Positions 25,108 to 32,568 of a stretch of 64,000 nt of DNA are shown in pieces. This DNA is from Umezawaea sp042738955 (GTDB lineage: Bacteria; Actinomycetota; Actinomycetes; Mycobacteriales; Pseudonocardiaceae), in the NCBI RefSeq assembly GCF_042738955.1, contig NZ_JBHYHC010000010.1, positions 1 to 64,000 on the forward strand, in the 5' to 3' direction. The notes under the pieces are model-generated. The model saw only the letters and a program-made list of their open reading frames with translations, made no database searches and had not been told where the DNA came from. Within the stretch, counting starts at the first letter, position 1. Each line of letters begins with the position of its first letter. Position numbers and translations under genes: made by a program.

Positions 25108-25250
25108 GACAGCTCCTCGTCCTCGTCCTGTTCGGGCCACAACACGGGCACGGCACCGGTGCCGTCGCACACGCCGCAGTCGTGGTACCAATCGCTTTTC
25201 AACCCGCTGCCCTGGCACGCGGGGCAGTCCTGCCAGAGGTCGAGGTCCAT
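25104..25250 (-). CDS. Mini zinc-finger protein with two DnaJ-type CxxCxG motifs
   Basis: 48-aa protein with two zinc-binding motifs, CPACQGSG (residues 9-16) and CGVCDGTG (25-32), the same CxxCxGxG pattern as the DnaJ central domain, then an acidic tail EQDEDEEL. ATG 25250 overlaps the upstream stop, and its own stop overlaps the next GTG (GTGA). Too small to be enzymatic; probably a DNA- or protein-binding accessory. Confidence 0.7.
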   Translation of the reverse strand: MDLDLWQDCPACQGSGLKSDWYHDCGVCDGTGAVPVLWPEQDEDEELS

Positions 25251-25693
25251 CAGGCGGCGCTCCTCTCGGACTCGTTGGTGTCGTTGGCGAAACACGTGCT
25301 GCACTGCTTGAGCGGGCCACGCACGCAGTGGTTCACGTAGTCCTGGTGGTCGCGGCAGAACCGGCGGGCACGCATCGCGGCCTCGTGCGCCAGCCACATC
25401 CGCGGCGTCATGGACCGGACCGGGACCGCGATCTCCTCGCGCCACAGTTCGCAGACCTCCTCGGTCCGCGCCGGGAGCTGGTGGCCGAACACGAGCAACG
25501 CGTCCGGGTCCGCCCCGCCGGGGCGTAAACCCTTGGCCCGCAACTGACGACGGGTGTGGAGTCCCGCGGGAACGGCGCCGGGCTTGCCGCGCCAGCCGAA
25601 CATCGGCAAGCCGTCCCGCAGACCACGGCAGATCACCGCGACCCCGTTCCACGGCAACACGACCGTCTGGAAGTCCACCCGCGATGCGCGCAT
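25250..25693 (-). CDS. RRQRL-motif zinc-binding-like protein
   Basis: 147-aa protein containing RRQLRAKGLRPGG near residues 48-60, the hallmark of a small protein family seen in actinomycete AICEs and plasmids (RRQRL motif-containing zinc-binding proteins). C-terminal Cys/His residues (RFCRDHQDYVNHCVRGPLKQCSTC) could bind a metal. The biochemical role is unknown. The start overlaps the upstream stop (TGATG). Confidence 0.72.
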   Translation of the reverse strand: MRASRVDFQTVVLPWNGVAVICRGLRDGLPMFGWRGKPGAVPAGLHTRRQLRAKGLRPGGADPDALLVFGHQLPARTEEVCELWREEIAVPVRSMTPRMWLAHEAAMRARRFCRDHQDYVNHCVRGPLKQCSTCFANDTNESERSAA

Positions 25694-26070
25694 CACGCCA
25701 CCTCGCGGGCGGACGTGGTGGCGAATACCCGAAGGACGTCGAGGTCCAGCGGCGTCCACCGAGCGTTGTCGTCCAGCCCGAGAACGGCCGCCAAACCGGG
25801 CACCGTGGTCCACACGCTGGCCACGCACGGCGGCAACTCGTTGCCGAGCCGGACGAATGCCAGGCCGTTGGTGGCCTGCACCGACGCGCGGGACTCGGCC
25901 AGGCTGTCCGCCCACGCCAGCAGGTCAGCGGCCGGGTGGTCGGAGTACTGGAGCTGCAACGCGTCTTCGGAGATGTTCACGGTCCGCAGGTGCGGGTGGC
26001 GGGTCAGGTGCTGCGCCAACGCGAACAGCTGCGCCGCTTGGCGAATGGTGGGGGAGAAGTCGACGCTCAT
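25693..26070 (-). CDS. Hypothetical protein of AICE 1
   Basis: 125-aa soluble protein with no recognised family. N-terminal helices (SPTIRQAAQLFALAQHLTRHPHL) are followed by alternating strands. ATG 26070 overlaps the WhiB stop. Codon use resembles its neighbours and the overlap arrangement supports translation. Confidence 0.6.
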   Translation of the reverse strand: MSVDFSPTIRQAAQLFALAQHLTRHPHLRTVNISEDALQLQYSDHPAADLLAWADSLAESRASVQATNGLAFVRLGNELPPCVASVWTTVPGLAAVLGLDDNARWTPLDLDVLRVFATTSAREVA

Positions 26071-26402
26071 CACGCCACCGCCGCTTCGGTCGCGACGGGA
26101 CGCAGCTCCGCGGCGCGACGCTGGCGCAGCAGGCGCTGACGCTCGCCAGCCGTCATGCCGCCCCGTACGCCCCACTGCTCACCCACGCCGTGCCGCAGCT
26201 CCTGCTCCAGGCACTGGGCCGCGAACGGGCAGTCGGCGCACAGCTGCTTGGCGAAGTTCTCCCGCGCGTTCCGCTCCACGTGCGACTCGCGCAGGTCCGG
26301 CGCGACGTCGTCGGCCGGGCCGAACCACAACTCGGGGTCGGTGCCGATGCAGGGCCGGGTCTCGTCGATGTCGGCGAGGGTGAAGTCGTTGTGTCCCAAC
26401 AT
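26070..26402 (-). CDS. WhiB-family (Wbl) iron-sulfur transcription factor
   Basis: 110-aa protein with the four Wbl cysteines: C18 (RPCIGTDPELWF), C55-x2-C58 and C64 (LCADCPFAAQC). The turn motif EQWGVRGGMT follows, and the tail is basic (ERQRLLRQRRAAEL) for DNA contact. Wbl proteins hold an O2/NO-sensitive 4Fe-4S cluster and usually act by binding the principal sigma factor. On an AICE it may couple element activity to host redox or developmental state (inference). GTG 26405 is an alternative start. Confidence 0.88.
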   Translation of the reverse strand: MLGHNDFTLADIDETRPCIGTDPELWFGPADDVAPDLRESHVERNARENFAKQLCADCPFAAQCLEQELRHGVGEQWGVRGGMTAGERQRLLRQRRAAELRPVATEAAVA

Positions 26403-26629
26403 CACGCCACCACCGGCAGCGACGGCACGGACGCGAGCGCCGCCTGCTGGCAGGCGGTGACGTACTCCTGGATGGCGTCGGCCGGGATGCGCAGCGCGCC
26501 CTTGCCGGTGCCGACCTTCAACGCCCGCAGGGAGCCGGACTCGATCGCCCGGTAGATCGTCGCGACCGACACGTCCAGCATCTCGGCCACGGCCTTGACC
26601 CGGTGCATCCGCGTCAACTGCTGAGTCAT
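26402..26629 (-). CDS. Second excisionase-like HTH protein
   Basis: 75-aa MerR/excisionase-type HTH: MHRVKAVAEMLDVSVATIYRAIESGSLRALKVGTGKGALRIPADAI. It is first in the long leftward operon, directly beside a regulatory region shared with a divergent XRE gene. It could be a transcriptional activator of the transfer genes or a second recombination directionality factor. Confidence 0.8.
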   Translation of the reverse strand: MTQQLTRMHRVKAVAEMLDVSVATIYRAIESGSLRALKVGTGKGALRIPADAIQEYVTACQQAALASVPSLPVVA

Positions 26630-26690
26630 CTGCTGCTCCTAGCTAGATCGGAGAGCCCTGAGAGACGGGCAACTAGTGCTAGTGCTGATA

Positions 26691-26781
26691 TTAGGACTGA
26701 AACTAGCAACGTCAAGTCATGGGGCTCTGCCCCGACCGTGCGGTTCGCTGGCGAACCGCTAGCGTTAGTACTGAAATCAGC
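26691..26781. promoter_or_regulatory. Divergent operator region with paired TTAGNACTGAAA sites
   Basis: Between the leftward operon and the rightward XRE gene: TTAGGACTGAAACTAGC at 26691-26707 and TTAGTACTGAAATCAGC at 26765-26781, 74 bp apart in direct orientation. Additional CTAGTGCTAGTGCTGAT half-copies lie near 26673. They are the best candidate operators for the adjacent XRE repressor. Confidence 0.65.
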
Positions 26782-26797
26782 AGCTCAGGGAGGTTCT

Positions 26798-27148
26798 GTG
26801 TCGAAGGACTGGGACGCCGTCTCGGCGGCCATCACCACTCGAATGGCCGAACTCGACATGAAGCAGACCGAGCTGAAAGAGCGCTCCGGACTGGCCTTGC
26901 AGACGGTCCGGGAGATCCAGCTCAACCTCCAGCCGCGGGACCGCAGCAAGCGCACCCTCACCGCGATGTCCGAAGCGCTCGGCTGGCCCAGCGACCACCT
27001 GTGGTTGGTGCTCGAGGGCAAGGACCCAGGCGACCCGGACGCCGGGGACCCCGTCCTCACCGAACTGGCGGTGCTGAAAGACGCGATTACGGTTCTCGTC
27101 GATCGAGTCGACGCGATCGAGCGGCGGCTAGCTGCCGACGCCGAATGA
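26798..27148 (+). CDS. XRE-family repressor of AICE 1
   Basis: 116-aa protein with an N-terminal HTH (VSAAITTRMAELDMKQTELKERSGLALQTVREIQ) and a C-terminal coiled-coil-like segment (LAVLKDAITVLVDRVDAIERRL) for dimerisation. GTG 26798 follows GGGAGG. It is divergent from the transfer operon with repeats between, so it probably controls both its own and the leftward promoter. Confidence 0.75.
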   Translation: MSKDWDAVSAAITTRMAELDMKQTELKERSGLALQTVREIQLNLQPRDRSKRTLTAMSEALGWPSDHLWLVLEGKDPGDPDAGDPVLTELAVLKDAITVLVDRVDAIERRLAADAE

Positions 27149-27218
27149 CCATCAGGCGGTCCAGCCGCTCGTCGACCTGCATAGTCAGGTCGCGGATGGC
27201 TGCGGTCACCACCTTCAC
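27087..27218 (-). CDS. Possible small protein convergent with the XRE repressor
   Basis: 43-aa reading frame (VKVVTAAIRDLTMQVDERLDRLMVIRRR...) starting at GTG 27218, with GGGGGA 6 nt upstream, and overlapping the repressor 3' end by about 60 bp. The helical, amphipathic sequence and good ribosome site argue for it; small size and overlap argue against. The remaining 130 bp before the next gene holds only a hairpin. Confidence 0.25.
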   Translation of the reverse strand: MKVVTAAIRDLTMQVDERLDRLMVIRRRQLAAARSRRLDRREP

Positions 27219-27295
27219 GTCGTCGTCCCCCTGTGACACCACTTGCCTCCCGAGATCACTGCGATGTGGGTAGCTTCAGGCGAAGTGGGCGACGG

Positions 27296-27318
27296 ACCCC
27301 GGAAAAACCTTCCGGGGT
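27296..27318. promoter_or_regulatory. 9-bp hairpin in the leader of the XRE/TPR-like regulator
   Basis: Perfect ACCCCGGAA / TTCCGGGGT stem with a 5-nt AAACC loop, ending 30 bp before the ATG of the next gene. It could be an operator for that regulator, a leader attenuator or a terminator for read-through from the repressor gene. Confidence 0.5.
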
Positions 27319-27348
27319 GGGTCGACGATCTGCGGAGAGGCTGAGGCC

Positions 27349-28563
27349 ATGCGCGGAATGACGAACTCACTGACCATCGGCGAACGAGTTGCCTGGTACC
27401 GGCGACGCAGGGGCGTGCCGCAGGAGGTGCTGGCCGGTCGAGTAGGCCGCACCACCGACTGGCTGAGCAAGATCGAGAACAACCGGATCGACCTGGACCG
27501 CCTGTCCGTGATCCGCAACCTCGCGGACGCGCTCGACATCTCGGTCGGCGACCTGATCGGCGAACCGACCTTGCTCGACTGGAACGCGGAAAGCGGCATG
27601 AAGACCGTGCCCGCCCTGCGGGCCGCACTCATGGACTACCGCCAGCTCACGCCGTTGCTGGCCATGCCGAGCAGCGACGCCGAACCGATCGACCTTGACG
27701 ACCTACGGCGTGAGGTCGGAGTCGTGTTCGACGCCTACCAGGCGTCTAAGTATGGGTTCGTCGCCGGTCGCGCCCCGCTGCTGCTGGCCGACGCGGTCCA
27801 AGCAGTGCAGGCACACGGCGCCGAAGCGCAGGGACTGCTGGCCCTCAGCTACCAGGCGGCCACGTCGATGCTCACCAAGCTTGGTGAGACCGACCTCGCG
27901 TGGATCGCGGCGGAGCGCGGCCTAGCCGCGGCCCAACAGGCTGGCAACCCGGTCATCCTCGGCTCACTGCTCCGCCTGGTGGTCCACGCCCTGCTGTCCA
28001 CTGGCCGCTACGCACCTGCCGTCCAGCTCACCGAGACGGCCGCAAGCCTGCTCCAGCCCGAGCTATCGAACGCGGACAACGCGATGCTGTCGATCTACGG
28101 CAGCCTGTTCCTGGCTGGCTCGATGGCAGCCGCACGCACCGACGACCGCGGACGCACCCAAGACTTCCTCCGCGAAGCGAGCGAAGCCGCGGACCGCCAA
28201 GGCGCCGACGGCAACCACATGTGGACCGCGTTCGGCCCGACCAACGTCGAGATCCACCGAGTCGCCACGGCCATGGAGCTCGGTGACGTCCAGGTCGCTG
28301 TCGACTTGGGCCCAGCCGTCGACACCTCCGGCCTCCCCGTCGAGCGCCAGGTACGGCACTCCCTGGAGACGGCCCGCGCGCTCAGCGCCTGGAACAGGAC
28401 CGACGAAGCCCTCGCGATCGTGCTCGCAGCCGAGCGGCGTGCCCCCGAACAGGTCCGTCACCACTACCTCAGCCGCCAGCTCGTGCTCACATGGATGCGG
28501 CAGCAACGCACCAAGCCCGGTCACGCCCTCGCAGGCCTCGCCCAACGCCTGCGGCTGGAATAG
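27349..28563 (+). CDS. XRE-family regulator with TPR-like sensor region
   Basis: 404-aa protein: an N-terminal HTH (VAWYRRRRGVPQEVLAGRVGRTTDWLSKIENNRIDLDRLSVIRNLADAL) and about 300 residues of paired helices (for example ALSYQAATSMLTKLGETDLAWIAAERGLAAAQQAGNP and ALAIVLAAERRAPEQVRHHYLSRQLVLTW) like TPR repeats. Such proteins in actinomycetes often bind a peptide or small ligand. It is followed 21 bp later by a NUDIX gene, forming a regulator-NUDIX pair frequent on AICEs. Confidence 0.78.
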   Translation: MRGMTNSLTIGERVAWYRRRRGVPQEVLAGRVGRTTDWLSKIENNRIDLDRLSVIRNLADALDISVGDLIGEPTLLDWNAESGMKTVPALRAALMDYRQLTPLLAMPSSDAEPIDLDDLRREVGVVFDAYQASKYGFVAGRAPLLLADAVQAVQAHGAEAQGLLALSYQAATSMLTKLGETDLAWIAAERGLAAAQQAGNPVILGSLLRLVVHALLSTGRYAPAVQLTETAASLLQPELSNADNAMLSIYGSLFLAGSMAAARTDDRGRTQDFLREASEAADRQGADGNHMWTAFGPTNVEIHRVATAMELGDVQVAVDLGPAVDTSGLPVERQVRHSLETARALSAWNRTDEALAIVLAAERRAPEQVRHHYLSRQLVLTWMRQQRTKPGHALAGLAQRLRLE

Positions 28564-28584
28564 CAGCGCCCGTAGGCTCGGCGC

Positions 28585-29079
28585 ATGGGTACGGATGCCG
28601 ACCGCTTCGCAACGCCCCGGATGGCTGCCGGGGCGTTGTTCGTTGACGACCAAGACCGGGTCTTGCTGGTGCACAAGACCTACGGCAACGGCTGGGACGT
28701 GCCTGGCGGCTACGTCGACGTGGGGGAGTCGCCAGCCGCGGCGTGTCGGCGCGAACTGCGTGAAGAACTGGGACTCGAACGCGTTCCGGAGCGCCTGCTG
28801 GCCGTGGACTGGGCACCAAACGAGGGCGAGGGCGACAAGGTCCTTTGGCTGTTCGACTGCGGTGAGCTAGGCGTGGACGAGCAGCGGATCAAGCTGGACG
28901 GCTCCGAGCTAGACCGCTGGGAGTGGGTGCCGGTGGTGAACATCGGTAACTACCTGATCCCGCGGCTTGCTCGACGAGTCTCACAGGCTCATGTCGCGCA
29001 CGCCGGAGGGGGCACCGCATACCTGGAGCATGGCAATTTTGCGGATCTCGAGGCGGATAATCCACGATCTGGTGATTGA
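28585..29079 (+). CDS. NUDIX hydrolase on AICE 1 (possible Pif-like immunity factor)
   Basis: 164-aa protein with a full Nudix box in GYVDVGESPAAACRRELREE. Nudix proteins recur on AICEs; in pSAM2 the Nudix-motif protein Pif blocks redundant transfer between cells already carrying the element. This gene could do the same, or act on nucleotides made by the Prim-Pol system. Its last 40 bp begin a shift to AT-richer DNA that continues into the next gene. Confidence 0.8.
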   Translation: MGTDADRFATPRMAAGALFVDDQDRVLLVHKTYGNGWDVPGGYVDVGESPAAACRRELREELGLERVPERLLAVDWAPNEGEGDKVLWLFDCGELGVDEQRIKLDGSELDRWEWVPVVNIGNYLIPRLARRVSQAHVAHAGGGTAYLEHGNFADLEADNPRSGD

Positions 29080-29148
29080 CTAGGCTCGTTCAGTAGGTAT
29101 ATGCGTTTTACCAGTCACGAGTAGCGATCTACCCGAGTTGGGTGGATT

Positions 29149-30501
29149 GTGCTATTAAAGATCATGCAAACTCGTTTGGTTCTCCTGGTGCTGCTGTCCA
29201 GCCCGGCGGTGAGTCTGCTGGTGTTTGCTGGGTGTGCCCTGCTTGGTGGAGTAGCTTACAAAATTAGCGATCTTAGTCGATTATCGATGGTTCGTGAAAC
29301 TGGTCCGCGACGAGTAATGCCCCTAATTGCACCCAGTTTATGGTGGCGTATGAGGCGAATTTTGTGGAAGAGATCCAAGTTGAAGGCTGTCTTTGCGACA
29401 ACAAGAGACCTGGCGGAAGTATTTATTCGAGTAGTGGTTCCCGTGGTTTCCGGATTATTTCTCGGTTTAGCTGTTGTGCTGTGTTACCGTGCATTGTATT
29501 GGCTGAAGAGCGGTCGGTTTGACGCCTCCGTGCCGGTGATTTCGGTAGTAGGTTGTGCATTCGGAGCTGCGTCCATAATGGCCTTTCTATATTATTCTCT
29601 TCAGTTGAGGCGCGATTCTCTATGGCCCTTTCCGGTGTTCCTATTTCGCGCCGGTCAAGTCGGAAAGATTCGACGGGTTAGATTTCTGAGATTGATATTT
29701 CTATTTATCCACTTAAGATATTCGGTGGTACTTTCGGTCGCCATTGGAAATTGCGCAACAATTGCCGTATTTCGAGATCTTTTGGACAAGAAGAATTCAC
29801 GCGTAATATGGTCTCTCTGGCCTCATTTTATTGAAGTTGATTGGCTGGATCAGCTTGTGGCTCTAGTTTTCGCGGGGGAATTATTATCACTGCTGGTCGG
29901 CCTAGCTCTGTATTATTCCATTCAGCTTTTGATGCCGCTGGAGCATGCTGCTGTAGTTGTCAATGAATGCCTCAATTCGAAGATCGAATCCCCTGGCCCG
30001 GTGGCTGATGGTAGAAAGATATTGGGTGCTCTCGAGCTGAGAAGGGAGGAATTGGATCGTGCTGCGCGCGCTCTTAGGGGGGCTGGTCGACGAGTCGATT
30101 ATTTTTCGTATAACCATCCGGTCGCATCTATTCTGTATGGATGCGGCCAGTTTCTGCAAAACTATCTAAAGCGTACGGATTCCTTATCTTATTGCCATCC
30201 CTCGGCCATTGTCGATATTCTGCGCGATGTGACCATAGTTCTTGCAGGTCCTGCTCATCTCAGTTTCTATGCCAAGGTGGGCCAAGCTGTCGACGCATTT
30301 GACTCCGATGGTTCGCCGCGATCTGCGCTTCGTGTAAAGCCTGCTAGTCGCTTGGCTGCGCTAATAGTTCGAGTAATCGACCCCTTGGATAAGTTCTCAA
30401 AAATTGCGACATCGGTATGGGCAATCTTTACTCTTATTGTCGTGGTGATTCTTATTGTGGCGGGGACTCTGGACTTGACGAAAATTCAGATCCAAAAATG
30501 A
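29149..30501 (+). CDS. Low-GC multispanning membrane protein, cargo of AICE 1
   Basis: 450-aa protein, no family recognised. About six membrane helices: 9-36, 92-118, 127-151, 178-208, 234-261 and 421-441. Basic loops follow the first and fourth helices. Residues 262-420 are a soluble region (PLEHAAVVVNECLNSKIESPG... LRREELDRAARALRGAGRR). The DNA is close to 50% GC with many AT-ending codons, very unlike the rest of the element, so it was acquired recently from a lower-GC source. GTG 29149 or ATG 29164 may start it. It sits alone at the right end of the element. Confidence 0.72.
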   Translation: MLLKIMQTRLVLLVLLSSPAVSLLVFAGCALLGGVAYKISDLSRLSMVRETGPRRVMPLIAPSLWWRMRRILWKRSKLKAVFATTRDLAEVFIRVVVPVVSGLFLGLAVVLCYRALYWLKSGRFDASVPVISVVGCAFGAASIMAFLYYSLQLRRDSLWPFPVFLFRAGQVGKIRRVRFLRLIFLFIHLRYSVVLSVAIGNCATIAVFRDLLDKKNSRVIWSLWPHFIEVDWLDQLVALVFAGELLSLLVGLALYYSIQLLMPLEHAAVVVNECLNSKIESPGPVADGRKILGALELRREELDRAARALRGAGRRVDYFSYNHPVASILYGCGQFLQNYLKRTDSLSYCHPSAIVDILRDVTIVLAGPAHLSFYAKVGQAVDAFDSDGSPRSALRVKPASRLAALIVRVIDPLDKFSKIATSVWAIFTLIVVVILIVAGTLDLTKIQIQK

Positions 30502-30684
30502 ATGGTAAGATCAAATTCTGATCAGAGTGGACGCTGCTCATGCTCAGCCTTGGTCTCGGCGTGTAGGTGAGGACGGGCTGGGGGCTGTATTCATGAGGAT
30601 GCTGAACCGTTGTCGGGAGCCGCAGGTTGTGGTCCCAGCGAAGCTCTTGATCGTAACTACGTTCTCGTTCGATACCTTGAAGCC

Positions 30685-30861
30685 ATGCTTGATGAGACGC
30701 GCATCGCGCTGCAGAACTATGACTGGATGATCCGCAACCGTGGCATCGATGAGGTTGAACTTGCCTGGGACAGCGAGACCCTCGTGTACGGGAGCGGAGG
30801 AGTAGCCATCGACACCTTGTGTGAGCCCGGTTTCACCCCGGCCACCCACGAAGCCAAGTAG
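30685..30861 (+). CDS. Small hypothetical protein near the right end of AICE 1
   Basis: 58-aa frame MLDETRIALQNYDWMIRNRGIDEVELAWDSETLVYGSGGVAID..., extendable to 83 aa from TTG 30610. Mixed helix and strand, mildly acidic. No family recognised and no strong ribosome site. It lies between the low-GC cargo gene and the right-end octamer repeat. The 108 bp before it shows nothing else. Confidence 0.4.
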   Translation: MLDETRIALQNYDWMIRNRGIDEVELAWDSETLVYGSGGVAIDTLCEPGFTPATHEAK

Positions 30862-30876
30862 TGCACTGCCGGTCGG

Positions 30877-30896
30877 GGGTCTCAGACGGGGGCTCA
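30877..30896 (+). repeat. Right tandem octamer of element 1
   Basis: GGGTCTCA, 4 bp, GGGGCTCA: the same layout and orientation as 14731-14750 at the left end, with one mismatch. It lies 97 bp before the att core. Candidate integrase arm sites. Confidence 0.65.
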
Positions 30897-30993
30897 GTCC
30901 GTACCCGTTCAGGGCAGGTGCCGGTGTCGCCTGCATGGCGTTGACCAGCACAGGAGCAACACCCGGTGACATCCTGAACCCCTAGCCCAAGAA

Positions 30994-31036
30994 CTACGGA
31001 TCAGAAGGTTAGGGGTTCGAATCCCTTCGGGCGCAC
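30994..31036 (+). repeat. att core, copy 2 (junction between the two AICEs)
   Basis: 43 bp identical to the tRNA-Arg 3' half. It is the right end of element 1 and left end of element 2. Only the 3' half of the tRNA is present, so it is not a functional tRNA gene. Confidence 0.95.
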
Positions 31037-31039
31037 ACT

Positions 31040-31081
31040 GGTCAGGGCCCCTGTGGAGAAGTTTCCACAGGGGCCCTGACC
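31040..31081. terminator. 18-bp hairpin after att copy 2, resembling the tRNA terminator
   Basis: Perfect 18-bp stem (31040-31057 with 31064-31081, 6-nt loop). It is very similar to the hairpin after att copy 3 at 42496-42530, which is chromosomal flank. It separates the att core from the convergent integrase stop and overlaps the first octamer repeat. Confidence 0.8.
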
Positions 31082-31096
31082 GCAGTTGTGACCGCA
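31077..31096 (+). repeat. Left tandem octamer of element 2 (candidate integrase arm sites)
   Basis: TGACCGCAGTTGTGACCGCA: octamer TGACCGCA, 4 bp, TGACCGCA. It recurs with one mismatch in the spacer at 42343-42362 near the right end. Same 8-4-8 design as element 1 with a different word. Confidence 0.7.
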
Positions 31097-31098
31097 CT

Positions 31099-32358
31099 TC
31101 ACTCGCCGGTCGCCTCATCGAACAGCACGCCCATCCGGTTGACCGCATCGTGTTGGACGCTGTCGATCACCTCGATGTACGTGCCGGTCGTCACACTGAT
31201 CGAACTGTGCCGCAAGATCCTCTGCACCGTCGCCGCCTCCACCCCGAGGGTGAACAAGATCGTCGCCGCCGTGTGTCGCATGTCGTGCACCCGGATCACC
31301 CGCACGTCCGCCTTGACGCACAGCGCCTCGAACGTCCGGTTGATGTTGCGAGGCTCGATCGGCGTCCCGATGGGCGTCGTGAACACCAACCCCGAGTTCC
31401 GCCACCGCTCACCCGCGGCCAACCGTTCACCAGCCTGCCCGGCCTTGTGCCGCCGCAGGATGGCGACCAGGGGAGTGGGCAACGGGATGGTCGCGGCCGA
31501 CGCTTCGGTCTTCACCTCGTCAAGGCTCAACTTGCCGTCCACGCGGTGCAGCGCCTGCGCGATGGTGACCTTGCCGCCCACCAGGTCCACGTCCTGCCAC
31601 CGCAGACCGAGCGCCTCACCTCGCCGCAACCCGATGGCCAGGCCGACCGCCCACAGCCCGTACAGGCGGTGCTCCTTGGCCGTGGCCAGGAACTTGGTCG
31701 CCTCCGCCGCACTCCACGCCCGGTGCTGCCGCTTCCCAGTACCCGGCAGCTTGACCAGCGTGGCGACGTTCCGGGACAGCAGATCCTCTTCCATCGCGTC
31801 TTGGAGAGCTGCCCGCAGCAGTCGGAGCAGGTAGCGAATGCTTGCCGAAGCAGGGACCGACTTGCAGCACTCCTTCGGCTTCCTGGCACAGCACCGAGCT
31901 TCCCGACCAGGCTTCTCCGCCCATTTGACGTCCTTGTCCTGGGCGCAGCACTGGCACGTCTTGCTGACCGTGTTGAGCCACGAGCGGATGTGCTGGGCGG
32001 TCAACTCCTTGAGCTTCTTCTTCCCGATGCCCGGAATGATGTAGAGCCGCGTAAGGCCTTCGTACGAGCTGAAGGTGGTGCGCCGAACCGAAGGCTCTGC
32101 GATCTCCTTCAGCCAGTACGCGAAGAACTGCGCGACCGTCAGCTTCGTGTTCGACACCGGAATTCCCCGCCGGTTGGCGTCCTGAAGCTCGATCTTCTTG
32201 TTGTTGCAGTCCTCCCAGGACTTCCCGTAGACGCTCTTGCGCGTCCACTGCCCATCAGGCGTGGTGACGAACACCTGCGCTTCGTACCGGCCGTCCTTGC
32301 GCTGTTTGATCGTTCCTTCGCCATTGGCACGCCGAGTACCGGACTTCTGCGGCTCCAT
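31099..32358 (-). CDS. int: Tyrosine recombinase/integrase of AICE 2
   Basis: 419-aa integrase. N-terminal arm-binding region (GTIKQRKDGRYEAQVFVTTPDGQW) and core-binding domain are followed by the catalytic residues R245 (GLRRGEALGLRW), K283, H358-x-x-R361 (HDMRHTAATI), H384 (ILRHSSISVTT) and Tyr394. Seven Cys cluster at 135-165 (CQCC...RCC...ECC) inside the core-binding domain, a different place from the Cys insertion of the element 1 integrase. ATG 32358 overlaps the excisionase stop (TGATG). It targets the same tRNA-Arg although it is only distantly similar to integrase 1. Confidence 0.95.
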   Translation of the reverse strand: MEPQKSGTRRANGEGTIKQRKDGRYEAQVFVTTPDGQWTRKSVYGKSWEDCNNKKIELQDANRRGIPVSNTKLTVAQFFAYWLKEIAEPSVRRTTFSSYEGLTRLYIIPGIGKKKLKELTAQHIRSWLNTVSKTCQCCAQDKDVKWAEKPGREARCCARKPKECCKSVPASASIRYLLRLLRAALQDAMEEDLLSRNVATLVKLPGTGKRQHRAWSAAEATKFLATAKEHRLYGLWAVGLAIGLRRGEALGLRWQDVDLVGGKVTIAQALHRVDGKLSLDEVKTEASAATIPLPTPLVAILRRHKAGQAGERLAAGERWRNSGLVFTTPIGTPIEPRNINRTFEALCVKADVRVIRVHDMRHTAATILFTLGVEAATVQRILRHSSISVTTGTYIEVIDSVQHDAVNRMGVLFDEATGE

Positions 32359-32549
32359 CACGCCACCTCTCCGAGCAGATCACCCAAGTAGTCGTCGAGC
32401 GCAGCGCGTGAAACGCGGCGGCAGCGGCCCACCTGCACCGATTGGAGGACGCCGTCCCAGATCAGCCGGTAGACGGTCCATCGGCTGACCGCGAGAAGGT
32501 CAGCGACGGTCTGAACTGGCAGTAGTTGGTTCTTGTTGTTCTCAGGCAT
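32358..32549 (-). CDS. xis: Excisionase-like HTH protein of AICE 2
   Basis: 63-aa MerR/excisionase-type HTH: LLPVQTVADLLAVSRWTVYRLIWDGVLQSVQVGRCRRVSRAAL. It is translationally coupled to the integrase and placed between the initiator and integrase genes, as in pSAM2 (repSA-xis-int). It would promote excision. Confidence 0.9.
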   Translation of the reverse strand: MPENNKNQLLPVQTVADLLAVSRWTVYRLIWDGVLQSVQVGRCRRVSRAALDDYLGDLLGEVA

Positions 32550-32568
32550 CGAACTGTCCCCCCGTTGA

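Larger units (their letters stand above)
14649..31036. mobile_element. AICE 1: Prim-Pol type integrative and conjugative element
   Basis: Bounded by identical 43-bp att cores; 16,345 bp from core start to core start. It has the full AICE module set in leftward orientation: integrase, excisionase, DUF3987-like ATPase, C5 methyltransferase, Prim-Pol, candidate origin, FtsK-type translocase, membrane and zinc proteins, WhiB, excisionase-like HTH. Rightward genes follow: XRE repressor, XRE/TPR-like regulator, NUDIX and a low-GC membrane protein. Tandem octamers (GGGTCTCA type) flank both ends. It looks complete. Confidence 0.92.

Noticed and set aside
30994..31036. Second and third tRNA-Arg genes at the att copies
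   Set aside because: Only the 3' half of the tRNA is present at 30994 and 42448; there is no 5' acceptor strand or D arm.
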